Part shown: positions 8,911-16,645 of the stretch, in pieces
Layout of the letters: each line of letters opens with the position of its first letter
How positions within the stretch are numbered: position 1 is the stretch's first letter
Assembly (NCBI GenBank): GCA_021205635.1
Contig: JAJPXC010000152.1
Coordinates: 1 to 64,000, forward strand
DNA from: Bacteroidales bacterium
Lineage (GTDB): Bacteria; Bacteroidota; Bacteroidia; Bacteroidales; Muribaculaceae
Reading direction: 5' to 3'
Length of the DNA stretch: 64,000 bases
Translations under genes and position numbers: made by a program
Notes under the pieces: generated by a model
What the model saw: the letters and a program-made list of their open reading frames with translations, nothing else
Database searches by the model: none
Told to the model about the DNA's origin: nothing

Positions 8911-8945
8911 AACAACTTGCTGAAAATCAGCAAGTTGTTTTATTT
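8911..8945 (+). terminator. Rho-independent terminator after tRNA-Thr
   Basis: ACAACTTGCTGA and TCAGCAAGTTGT form a long stem around AAA and are followed by TTTATTT. The stretch 8946-9103 beyond it holds no gene I can support; it is the edge of the AT-rich accessory patch. Confidence 0.8.
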
Positions 8946-9103
8946 AATCCCCGCTTTTGCACAACAATTGCACAACCAAAATTTAAGGAGTGAACAATTT
9001 TCAATCCTTCCGCTATGGGATTTGTGGATTAAATTCTGTAATTTTGCATCTACATTTCGCCCGCAGAGACCCAGAGGGGTCAAGAGGGCGGGTGTTCTTA
9101 CGC

Positions 9104-9493
9104 CTATTTGTCCTTCTTAGTGTATTTTGCATTGCGTTGGATTAGCCAACGTACACCACCTTTAGGATTTTCAACATCACCTTTATAACGAGGTATTACG
9201 TGCATATGTACATGACCAACTGATTGGCCAGCGGCCTCACCAATATTGATTCCTATATTGTAACCATCAGGCTGGTGAGCAGTGTCAATCTTTTGTCTAA
9301 CATATTGCAGCATGACATTCATGGCCTCACGTTCATGATTTGTCAAATCAAAATATGATGCGACATGGCGCTTTGGCACAATAAGGGCATGACCACGTGA
9401 GACAGAGTAGCCATCATAGAAAGCTACACAAGTGGCAGTTTCACAAATCACTTCCACTCGTCGAGACAAACGACAGAATGGGCATTTTAAAAT
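9104..9493 (-). CDS. HIT (histidine triad) family protein, start unclear
   Basis: HIT-superfamily nucleotide hydrolase/transferase: CPFC (9473-9484) at the N-terminal zinc-binding position, GYSVSRGHALIVPKRH in the middle, and the triad GHVHMHVIPR near the C-terminus. No ATG, GTG or TTG lies just before CPFC in this frame. The only local option is ATT at 9493 (I-L-K-C-P-F-C) behind GAGGGAAGAG. The frame overlaps the 3' end of the methyltransferase gene and is +1 to it; loss of one A from AAAA (9484-9487) would fuse the two as NFKCPFC. Probably the second half of a methyltransferase-HIT fusion, broken by a 1-base insertion or read by slippage. The whole patch is AT-rich compared with its neighbours. 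Confidence 0.75.
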   Translation of the reverse strand: MLKCPFCRLSRRVEVICETATCVAFYDGYSVSRGHALIVPKRHVASYFDLTNHEREAMNVMLQYVRQKIDTAHQPDGYNIGINIGEAAGQSVGHVHMHVIPRYKGDVENPKGGVRWLIQRNAKYTKKDK

Positions 9494-9983
9494 TCTCTTC
9501 CCTCGGCAGCTGATTAAAATGATTATATTGATATAATTCAAAACTTTTATTTTTGGCGAGAGAAGGGAACGGCAGGATAACATTGCATTGATATGTGTAT
9601 TCTTTATGAATTGCGTGGATGCGAAATCCTTCTTCAGTGAGATCTCGACGGACTGCAAAATAAGCCGTGCCCCTTGGTTTTAACAGGTTGCTTACATTCA
9701 TGAGCACTTCTGCTTGAGCATAGGGTTCTAAAACGTTCAAGACATAATTGCAGATAATGGTATCGAACTTCTCTTCTGGATAGTCCGGGCGATAATAGTA
9801 ATCATATCCGATGATGTCATACCCTTGTTTGAGTAATTCGTCAGTATCATACCCATAACCGCAACCAAAATCTAATGTTCTCCCCTTTACAAGTTTTTGT
9901 TTGAGTAAGAAACGAGTTGGGGCAGATATATCTGTACGTTTAATGGCAGTCAGATATGGATGGTTAATTTTTGGGGTATCCAT
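9441..9983 (-). CDS. class I SAM-dependent methyltransferase
   Basis: 180 aa from ATG 9983 (MDTPKINHPYL). The SAM-binding motif I is TLDFGCGYGYDTDELL, followed by IIGYDYYYRP, and FDTIICNYVLNVLE marks motifs II-IV. The substrate cannot be told from sequence; there is no DPPY-type DNA N6A motif. The stop at 9441 lies inside the HIT frame, so the last 17 codons (MPILSFVSTSGSDL and before) are probably an out-of-frame artefact of the frameshift described for the HIT gene. It begins 5 bases after the HNH stop, so HNH, methyltransferase and HIT form one cassette. Confidence 0.8.
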   Translation of the reverse strand: MDTPKINHPYLTAIKRTDISAPTRFLLKQKLVKGRTLDFGCGYGYDTDELLKQGYDIIGYDYYYRPDYPEEKFDTIICNYVLNVLEPYAQAEVLMNVSNLLKPRGTAYFAVRRDLTEEGFRIHAIHKEYTYQCNVILPFPSLAKNKSFELYQYNHFNQLPREENFKMPILSFVSTSGSDL

Positions 9984-9988
9984 AAGAT

Positions 9989-10489
9989 TCAAGTCCAGGT
10001 TTCAAAACCCATGTTTAAGGCAATTTGATTTAAAGGCAAGAAAGTATGTTCAAAAACTTGACGAAAGTCGGCAATATCCATCAATGACAAGTCATACGCC
10101 GTGTATTGTAGGTGATTAAAGTCTTCCAAAATTTTAGCACTCGGATTGGATTTAATTATCGTGCAGAGACCATGTCGCTGAGTTTCTATGAATTTGGGGA
10201 GAAATTGGTTTAGATCAGGCAGGCGATTACTCTTGGATGAATTGATGCAACCATCCGAGGGAATAAGATTCCAAATTAGGTCATGGGCGACAAAACTCCA
10301 TGGCAAAAAATGATCAAGGTCATATGAAGAATTGGGAGCAATAGTGTTACCAGTATAAATACACTGAAGTGGACCTCCTTTTTGAATTACAGCATCCCAA
10401 TAATTATAGCAGCTCACTCTCGAATGTTGAGGGTGAGCTGCTGAATTATTAAGAGGTATACTCGGCATGTAAATCCTTAGATAATGCAC
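9989..10489 (-). CDS. HNH endonuclease, 5'-truncated
   Basis: 166 aa containing an HNH-type nuclease core: QCIYTGNTI, YDLDHFLPWSFVAHDLIWNLIP (split here as DHFLPWSF and HDLIWNLIP) and NSSKSNRLP supply the D-H, central N and final N/K-R positions. The remainder ends NMGFETWT. Related HNH proteins, as I recall them, are about twice this length, and the sequence before the GTG at 10489 is closed by TAG with no continuing homology. I therefore read this as the C-terminal half of a gene cut at about 10,495. It heads the HNH-methyltransferase-HIT cassette and may still express a nuclease domain. Confidence 0.7.
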   Translation of the reverse strand: MHYLRIYMPSIPLNNSAAHPQHSRVSCYNYWDAVIQKGGPLQCIYTGNTIAPNSSYDLDHFLPWSFVAHDLIWNLIPSDGCINSSKSNRLPDLNQFLPKFIETQRHGLCTIIKSNPSAKILEDFNHLQYTAYDLSLMDIADFRQVFEHTFLPLNQIALNMGFETWT

Positions 10490-10796
10490 CTAAGGGAGGG
10501 GATTATCACAGAAGATAGGGTACTTGGCGAGTACCTCGCCAAGCTACGATTAGTGCAGCGGGTGAGGGTCTAATGCACTGTGCACTTTGTGCACTTTTGC
10601 ACTTCGCAAGGGGGACGCTTTGAAACCATCCCCTTGTAGTCCACTGAATATTAAAACGTTATAATATGTAGCCGATTTATGTTTTGGTTAGTGATCATGG
10701 CCTCGGTTGGGTGATTGGTAATCATATAATAAAACCATCCGAGGTGGAGTCCCTGGGTGGGATGGCATCTCGGATGACTTGGGTGAGGATGTGGGT
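10490..10796. other. gene-free junction with hairpin and TGCACT repeats
   Basis: No gene is supported. It contains the inverted repeat CTTGGCGAG-TAC-CTCGCCAAG (10523-10543) and four closely spaced TGCACT copies (10574-10603). These sit exactly where the HNH gene is cut, so they may mark a recombination junction. Confidence 0.6.
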
Positions 10797-11246
10797 TTAG
10801 CGACGGCGACCTCGGGAGAAGGTCTCGGCGCGCTTGACGGGAACGGGTTTCATCATCTTGTGGGCTTGATGGAGGCACTTCAATGCCCAGATGCGGTCGT
10901 CGTCCTTGGGGTCGCGACCCCAGGGGGATTGGTCGGAGGAACAACCGCCGCCACCGTTTGAGTGAGCGAAGTCGGTGGCCTTGTCTACCATGCCGGCGAA
11001 GAGCAGCCCCGCGCAGGTGACGATTTTGGAGCCGTTCTTGGCCAGGTCGCTCAGCATGGTGCCGTCGAACGACTCTTTGCCTTCCTCGGAGGAGTGATGG
11101 GTGACCAGTTTGCCGAACGAGGCCACAACGGATTCGAAGCCCGCCTACATGATGGCCGTTTGGGCGTATTGGGCGCGGGAGCGGTCGTAATTGCCGTTGC
11201 TGCTGTCGATGTCGAGCACCTGCTTATTCTTGTTATTTATACTCAT
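10797..11246 (-). pseudogene. unknown accessory protein gene with in-frame amber
   Basis: Reading from ATG 11246 (MSINNKNKQVLDID) gives 149 codons to the stop at 10797 with a single in-frame TAG at 11145-11147 (codon 34, after QTAIM). Coding potential continues without change on both sides (AGFESVVASFGKLV). A C-to-T change from CAG would produce it. The C-terminus has SNGGGGCSSDQSPWGRD then a Trp/Cys-containing basic tail. I do not recognise the family; the style and position suggest a mobile-element cargo gene. An internal start at 11126 would give a 109-aa remnant. Confidence 0.5.
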
Positions 11247-11520
11247 GATTTACAATTGGTTTTTAGATTGTTATACAAATAATTTTCTTCACTGAGGTTC
11301 TTTGCCATTGACAAAGCGCTTGCGCGATGAGCTCCTATGTGGTCAGCCGTCCCCATTTTGGCTACAAAACGGGGAAGTATGCTAATTTGTATTGTAAATA
11401 AGGTAATATTCTGTAAAATAAGATTATAAATGCTGTTACTCAATTAGTAGGTAACAAAACAATAACAAATAATTGAGAGGGTCAAAATTTTGATTCTTGT
11501 GTGAATGAAGGTAAAATATT
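11247..11520. other. gene-free AT-rich stretch
   Basis: Between the broken gene and the galK terminator I see no supported gene, RNA or repeat. The AT content is high at 11,380-11,520. Confidence 0.5.
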
Positions 11521-11553
11521 ACGAGGCTTGCCAGGGTGGTTGGCAAGCCTCGT
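11521..11553 (-). terminator. terminator of the galactan operon (after galK)
   Basis: A perfect 13-bp stem (ACGAGGCTTGCCA with TGGCAAGCCTCGT) around a 7-base loop, 75 bases past the galK stop. On the minus strand it is followed by AATATTTTA, a weak U-tract. Confidence 0.7.
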
Positions 11554-11627
11554 AAGGAGGAATAGTTGATATGGGTGGAGATTCGGATTAGGTAGAGGAG
11601 GGTGAGATGAGGGGTGGCGAACGGGGA

Positions 11628-12764
11628 TTACAGGCGTCGGGCGCCTTCACTGATCACCACGTCGTATATCTTGGGCTCGTGGCCGTATTTCTCGTTAAAT
11701 TCTTTGACTGCGGTTTTCACAAAGTGGTCATATTTGTCGTCGGCGACGAGGTTGATGGTACAGCCGCCGAAGCCGCCGCCCATGATACGGGAGCCGGTCA
11801 CGCCCTCACGGCGGGCAAGGTCGTTGAGGAAGTCCAATTCCTCGCAGCTCACCTCGTAGTCCTTCGACAGGCCCTCGTGGGTCTCATACATTTTCTTTCC
11901 GACGGTCTCGTAGTCGCCTTTCTCAAGAGCGTCGCACACGGCCAGCACGCGGTCCTTCTCGCCGATTACGAACTTGGCGCGCAGGTAGTCCTCGGCGGTG
12001 ATGTCACCCTTGATGGCGTTCAAGTCCTCCATGGTGGCGTCGCGCAGGGTCTCCATGCCCAGGCGCTTGGCCACGCGCTCGCACGATTCGCGGCGCTTGT
12101 TGTAGGGGGAGTCAACCAGCTCGTGCTTAACAACGGAATCCACGAGGACGAGCTTGTAGCCCTTGGGGTCGAAGGGGAAGTACTCATATTCCATCGAGCG
12201 GCAGTCGAGGCGCATCAGATGATCCTTCTTGCCGAACACGGAGGCGAACTGGTCCATGATGCCGCAGTTGACTCCGCAGTAGTTGTGCTCGGTGGATTGG
12301 CCGATGCGGGCAAGCTCGAATTTGTCGATGGAGTTGTCGTTAAAGAGGTCGTTCAGAGCGAAAGCGAAACACGATTCCAGTGCTGCCGACGAGCTGAGGC
12401 CAGCCCCCAGTGGAACATTGCCGGCGAACACAGCGTCGAAGCCCTCTACCTTGCCGCCGCGCTTGATCGTTTCGCGGCACACGCCGAAGATGTATCTTGC
12501 CCACATCTCCTTGGGTACGTCGGCCTCGTTCAAGCCAAACTCGCACGTCTGGTTCTGGTCGATGGAAACGACGCGGCAGCGGTCGGTGCCGTTGGGCTTG
12601 ATTTCAGCCATGATCACCTTGTCGATGGCTCCGGGGAACACGAACCCGCCGTTGTAGTCGGTGTGTTCGCCTATGAGGTTGATGCGGCCAGCCGATGCGT
12701 AGAGGGTGCCATCGGTTCCGAATACTTCTTTAAAACGCTTTGTGATGGTTTCTTGGAGATTCAT
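11628..12764 (-). CDS. galK: galactokinase
   Basis: GHMP kinase that phosphorylates galactose at C1 with ATP, the entry to the Leloir pathway. The 378-aa length is standard. Visible are the galactokinase signature GRINLIGEHTDYNGG (residues 27-41), the phosphate loop GLSSSAALE (about 127) and MGGGFGGCTI near the C-terminus. It is the last gene of the seven-gene operon, 12 bases behind the GH35 gene, so the kinase is made together with the galactan importer. galT, galE and galM are not in this window. Confidence 0.95.
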   Translation of the reverse strand: MNLQETITKRFKEVFGTDGTLYASAGRINLIGEHTDYNGGFVFPGAIDKVIMAEIKPNGTDRCRVVSIDQNQTCEFGLNEADVPKEMWARYIFGVCRETIKRGGKVEGFDAVFAGNVPLGAGLSSSAALESCFAFALNDLFNDNSIDKFELARIGQSTEHNYCGVNCGIMDQFASVFGKKDHLMRLDCRSMEYEYFPFDPKGYKLVLVDSVVKHELVDSPYNKRRESCERVAKRLGMETLRDATMEDLNAIKGDITAEDYLRAKFVIGEKDRVLAVCDALEKGDYETVGKKMYETHEGLSKDYEVSCEELDFLNDLARREGVTGSRIMGGGFGGCTINLVADDKYDHFVKTAVKEFNEKYGHEPKIYDVVISEGARRL

Positions 12765-12776
12765 AGCGCAAAGCTT

Positions 12777-15137
12777 TTAGAGGGGAAGGGTTACAATGTA
12801 TTGGGGGATGAGGCGGGGTTCTCCAATTTCAGTGATTGCGCCGTGGGAGAGGTCGGGGATTACGTCGGCCGGGAGGTCGTTAAGAAATACTGAGTTGGGC
12901 TGCAGGGCGCGGAAGTAGAATCCCAGAGGTTTGCCGTCTTTCATCTTGGGGGTGAATCGGTTGAGGGCGATTGTCCAAGGTTGTCCTTGCCAGAAGTGGT
13001 CGAGTACCATGGTGTTGTCGAGGAAAGCCAAAGCCAGGTCGCCGGTATAAGGCACTTCAAGGAAGTACTCGTTAACCTGTGGTGAGTCGGCCGCGGTTTC
13101 AGTAAATGTGACCTCCATGCGCAAGGGAACCGACTTGTCAACTTTCATTTGAGGAGATACTGGATCAACCGAAAGCGTTTGGGTAGCGAATCCTTTGGCC
13201 GAAGGATAGAGGATGTATTCCACAGTGGGATTGTCGAGGCTGAGCAGGTTAACCTTGCCGTCAGTGGGGGAAACCGTAGCGTCGGTGATGAGCAATCGGC
13301 CGTTAACCTTGGTGGCGTTGAGCGCTATCGAATAAGGCAAAGTGGTAATTTTGAACGGCTTGCCATTCTTAGGAGCGACCTTTACTGTGCTCTTTAGGCC
13401 GGGAGTAATGCCCGTGAAGGAGGATTTGCCTTTAACCGTTGTGCTGTCGAACACAAATTCAGGCGCCATGCCATCGTGCACAAAGAAGAAATAGTGGGGC
13501 GTGCCGTTGTCGTCGATTTTCATCAACGGCTGGGCAGTGGCATATTTCAGCGTGGCTCCCTCCATCGGCAGGTTGAACGGTAGCACCGTTGAAGTGTTCT
13601 TAGGCAGGTTAAAGCCACCTTGAGCGGGTATTGTGAGCGAGCCATTGGGATGGTTCACGGTAACGCTGAGGTCGATCATGTCGTGACGATTGTCGGCGTG
13701 GTCCTGCGTGTTGATAAGGAAAAGGAATCCAGAGCCGTCGGGAGCCATACGGGCGGCATATCTTAGGTCATCGGCGTTTTCGGGGGTCATACCTTTGGCA
13801 TTGTCGGGAATCACGGGCTGCATCGGAGCCAAAACGTCCTCCCAATCGTCAAGGAAGTTGTGGATCACTCGCAAGGGGCGGAACGAAGGTGCCTCCAACC
13901 CCATCTCCCCAAGCGGACCTTGGAAATCGTAGCTTATTTTGGGCAATCCCATGGGCTGATCGCTGTAAAACTCGCCGTAACCGTCGTTCATGCGGGGAGT
14001 GGAACCCCCATGATACATATAGTAACCGATGATATTTGACCCTCCAGCCAGACAACGCAGCATCAGCGCCTCGGCGGCTTCGGGAGTGCAGATGGGTCGT
14101 TTGTCGTAAACAATCTGAATGCCAACGCCCATTTCGGCCGATGCCGAGGGATAGTCAAGGGGAACATATCGCACCGGGCTGTAATCGGGGTCGGCCCACA
14201 GATTCTTAAACATGCAAAAGGCGCTCTTGCGCTGGTCGGGGAACCAGGTGGGATAAGTATAACCGGCTGTCACGGGGATGGTCTTGCCGGGAATTACGGC
14301 GGCATTGCCCCATCCTGTGGCGGTGTAGAAGGGAGTGATAATGCCTTCCTCCTGGGCGATGCCCAAAAGAGAGAGCATGTGACGGTTACCCTTCTCGGCG
14401 GTGCTGATCTCCTCATCCTGGGTCATCACGCCTATGCGAGTGATACCCTTGTCGTAACTTGCGGCGGTGAAATCGCTGATAGGCTCATAGTTGTAGTGTA
14501 TAGCCCAAGGAGCAGCCGAGTGCTGGTGCTCGTTTTCGATTTGGCAACCGATAATGGGGCCACCGTCCTGATAATACAGGCCCTTGATCTGCTGGGCTAT
14601 CTCATGGTAAAGCTTGCGTGCGTAGGCAAGATAAGTGAGGTCGTCGGAACGCACGTCGAGATTCTTGGTGAACAGCCAATCGGGAAGCGCTCCTGAGCGG
14701 ATTTCTCCGTGGCCGAAGGGGCCGATGCGCACGATCACGTCCATGTCGTACTTTTTACAAAGCTCAACGAAATGGCGCAAGTCGCGGTTGCCGTCCCAAT
14801 GAAACTCGCCCTCCACCGGCTCATGGATGCTCCAAAAGATGTAAGTGGGGATCACGTTGACACCGGCGGCTTTCATCTTGGAGATCTCCTGCTCCCACTG
14901 CTCGCGGGGGTAGCGAGCGTAGTGGAACTCACCCATAACAGGGATCACAGGCTTCCCGTCGCGGATAATGTAGTAGTTATTGACCTCGATGGTGCCACCG
15001 TCGGGCGCGGAGCCACCCATGTCGAGATGCTCGTTGTGGATAGGTACCCAAGTATCCGGGGCATTAAGCACGTAGTTGGTGGAGGCCCACGCCGAGGTGG
15101 CGCCAAGGAGGCATATTGAAAAGATTAAGGATTTCAT
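12777..15137 (-). CDS. exported GH35 beta-galactosidase
   Basis: 786-aa glycoside hydrolase with a signal peptide (MKSLIFSICLLGATSAWA) and no lipobox, so probably periplasmic. The GH35 TIM barrel fills residues 45-400: PVMGEFHYARYPREQWEQ, IPTYIFWSIHEPVEGEF, and GCQIENEHQ, whose Glu is the expected acid/base; the nucleophile is likely the Glu in ASAEMGVG. The C-terminal half is beta-sandwich-like. Its ATG overlaps the susD stop by one base (TAATG), which implies translational coupling. In this locus it should release galactose from galactan oligomers brought in by SusCD. Confidence 0.92.
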   Translation of the reverse strand: MKSLIFSICLLGATSAWASTNYVLNAPDTWVPIHNEHLDMGGSAPDGGTIEVNNYYIIRDGKPVIPVMGEFHYARYPREQWEQEISKMKAAGVNVIPTYIFWSIHEPVEGEFHWDGNRDLRHFVELCKKYDMDVIVRIGPFGHGEIRSGALPDWLFTKNLDVRSDDLTYLAYARKLYHEIAQQIKGLYYQDGGPIIGCQIENEHQHSAAPWAIHYNYEPISDFTAASYDKGITRIGVMTQDEEISTAEKGNRHMLSLLGIAQEEGIITPFYTATGWGNAAVIPGKTIPVTAGYTYPTWFPDQRKSAFCMFKNLWADPDYSPVRYVPLDYPSASAEMGVGIQIVYDKRPICTPEAAEALMLRCLAGGSNIIGYYMYHGGSTPRMNDGYGEFYSDQPMGLPKISYDFQGPLGEMGLEAPSFRPLRVIHNFLDDWEDVLAPMQPVIPDNAKGMTPENADDLRYAARMAPDGSGFLFLINTQDHADNRHDMIDLSVTVNHPNGSLTIPAQGGFNLPKNTSTVLPFNLPMEGATLKYATAQPLMKIDDNGTPHYFFFVHDGMAPEFVFDSTTVKGKSSFTGITPGLKSTVKVAPKNGKPFKITTLPYSIALNATKVNGRLLITDATVSPTDGKVNLLSLDNPTVEYILYPSAKGFATQTLSVDPVSPQMKVDKSVPLRMEVTFTETAADSPQVNEYFLEVPYTGDLALAFLDNTMVLDHFWQGQPWTIALNRFTPKMKDGKPLGFYFRALQPNSVFLNDLPADVIPDLSHGAITEIGEPRLIPQYIVTLPL

Positions 15138-16639
15138 TAGTAGCCAGCGTTTTGTTTGATTTGACCTTTTGATTCATCGATAAAGTATTGGGGAATCCAG
15201 AAACGGTTGTGGCTGTCGTCAACAGTAAAATAGCTTGCGCCCTCGGCGTTGGCTTTGGCGATGCGCTGGTTGGCGTACTCCACATATTTTCCGAAACGAA
15301 TGAGATCCTGACGGCGCAAGCCCTCAAACCAAAACTCGTGGCCGCGTTCCAGTAGCAACGCCTCCATAAAAGCGTCGTAGCTGCCGGTGGCTGAGGCGTC
15401 GAGATCTCCCAGGCCCGCGCGATTGCGCACACGGTTGACCAACGAAACCGCCTCGCCTGAAACCGAGCCTTGGTTGCGCACAATGCACTCAGCGAGCGAC
15501 AGCAGTGCGTCGGAGAAACGGTAGATTACCAAATCCACGCTCGATGCCGAGCCGGTCATGTCGGGATCCATGCCGTATTTCAGCGGCAACACGCCTTTGG
15601 CGAGTTGGGCCGAAGTCGAGGCGTCAACGAGAACGCCCTTCTTGTTGTAATACGACTCAATCAGGTTCAATGCGCGTTGGTCGCCTTTCTCGAAAGTGTA
15701 GTAGAAATCCCATGGCATCACGTATCCGCCCCAACCTTCGGCTTTCTCGGCCCAAGGATAATCGGCGGGGAGGGCCTCGGCAGTCATATAGTTGTTGTAG
15801 CCGCTATCGCTTGTGGTAGAGGGGATGCACAGGATAACCTCCGAGTTGCCGTTGCCCTCTTTGGAGAACACATAATTGTAGTCGGATTGCAACGTGTAGG
15901 TGCCTTCCATGGCCACCAACTCTCGGGCAAGCGTCTCAGCCTTGTCAAACTGACCTCGAATCATGTAGTATTTGAGCAGGATCATGCGTGCGACGGCTTT
16001 CGACATACGACCGGTAGCCTCAGCCTTGTCGGGGAGCCACTCGATGGCTGTGCGGAGATCTTCCTCCATCATGGCGTCGTATTCCTCATCAGTGAGACGA
16101 GGAAGATAGTAGAATGTCTCGGGATCGTCGATTACCTCATCGCTGGCGACGGGTACCGGGCCGAAGATGTCATAGAGGAACAGGGCCATCCAGCCACGCA
16201 GCGCGTGAGCCTCACCGGCATAGAGTTTCTTGGCCTCGTCGGAGGCGTTGCACGACTCTATGCGTCGGATAGTATTGCGAGCCTTCGACAGATAGTTGTA
16301 GCGCGAGAAACAGTCCCAGATGTTGTTTTGGAAGTTGCCGTTCATCGTGGCGTACCACTGATGGTAATACATTTCGTCGCTTTCCCAAGCCCAGCAAGTC
16401 CAGGCCACGTCGGTAGTCATGTCGCTGAGGATTTGATAACCACCGTAGTCGGCGGCATAAACGCCGTCCCACCAACCGGTGTTGAAGTCGTAATAGGGAT
16501 AGTTGACAAGCAGCTTACAGTCGTTCTCGTTCTGAGGGAAGCTGTCCTCGGAAATCTCGGTGTAGTCCAAGCGGTCGAGCTCGCAGGAGGAGAGAGCCAA
16601 AGCCAGGATACAGGGGAGAAAATATTTGAAGGTTTTCAT
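15137..16639 (-). CDS. SusD/RagB-type glycan-binding lipoprotein
   Basis: 500-aa surface lipoprotein that forms the lid of a SusCD importer. The leader ends LALALSSC with Cys at residue 19. The mature start ELDRLDYTEISEDSFPQNE, internal helices (FSRYNYLSKARNTIRRIE, GEAHALRGWMALFLYDIFGPVP) and the C-terminal LLLERGHEFWFEGLRRQDLIRF and FWIPQYFIDES are characteristic of SusD. It follows susC after 6 bases and overlaps the GH35 start. The likely ligand is beta-1,4-galactan oligomer, from the neighbouring GH53, GH35 and galK genes. Confidence 0.95.
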   Translation of the reverse strand: MKTFKYFLPCILALALSSCELDRLDYTEISEDSFPQNENDCKLLVNYPYYDFNTGWWDGVYAADYGGYQILSDMTTDVAWTCWAWESDEMYYHQWYATMNGNFQNNIWDCFSRYNYLSKARNTIRRIESCNASDEAKKLYAGEAHALRGWMALFLYDIFGPVPVASDEVIDDPETFYYLPRLTDEEYDAMMEEDLRTAIEWLPDKAEATGRMSKAVARMILLKYYMIRGQFDKAETLARELVAMEGTYTLQSDYNYVFSKEGNGNSEVILCIPSTTSDSGYNNYMTAEALPADYPWAEKAEGWGGYVMPWDFYYTFEKGDQRALNLIESYYNKKGVLVDASTSAQLAKGVLPLKYGMDPDMTGSASSVDLVIYRFSDALLSLAECIVRNQGSVSGEAVSLVNRVRNRAGLGDLDASATGSYDAFMEALLLERGHEFWFEGLRRQDLIRFGKYVEYANQRIAKANAEGASYFTVDDSHNRFWIPQYFIDESKGQIKQNAGY

Positions 16640-16645
16640 CTTTCG

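Noticed and set aside
9441..9500. Programmed -1 frameshift in the methyltransferase/HIT overlap
   Set aside because: The HIT frame is +1 relative to the methyltransferase, so a standard -1 slippery heptamer would not join them.
8826..11246. Integrated element with att sites flanking tRNA-Thr
   Set aside because: No duplicate of the tRNA 3' end was seen in the downstream 2.5 kb and no integrase gene is present.
11607..12893. 428-aa plus-strand reading frame opposite galK
   Set aside because: Shadow of galK; composition is the reverse complement of GHMP kinase codons and no motif is present.
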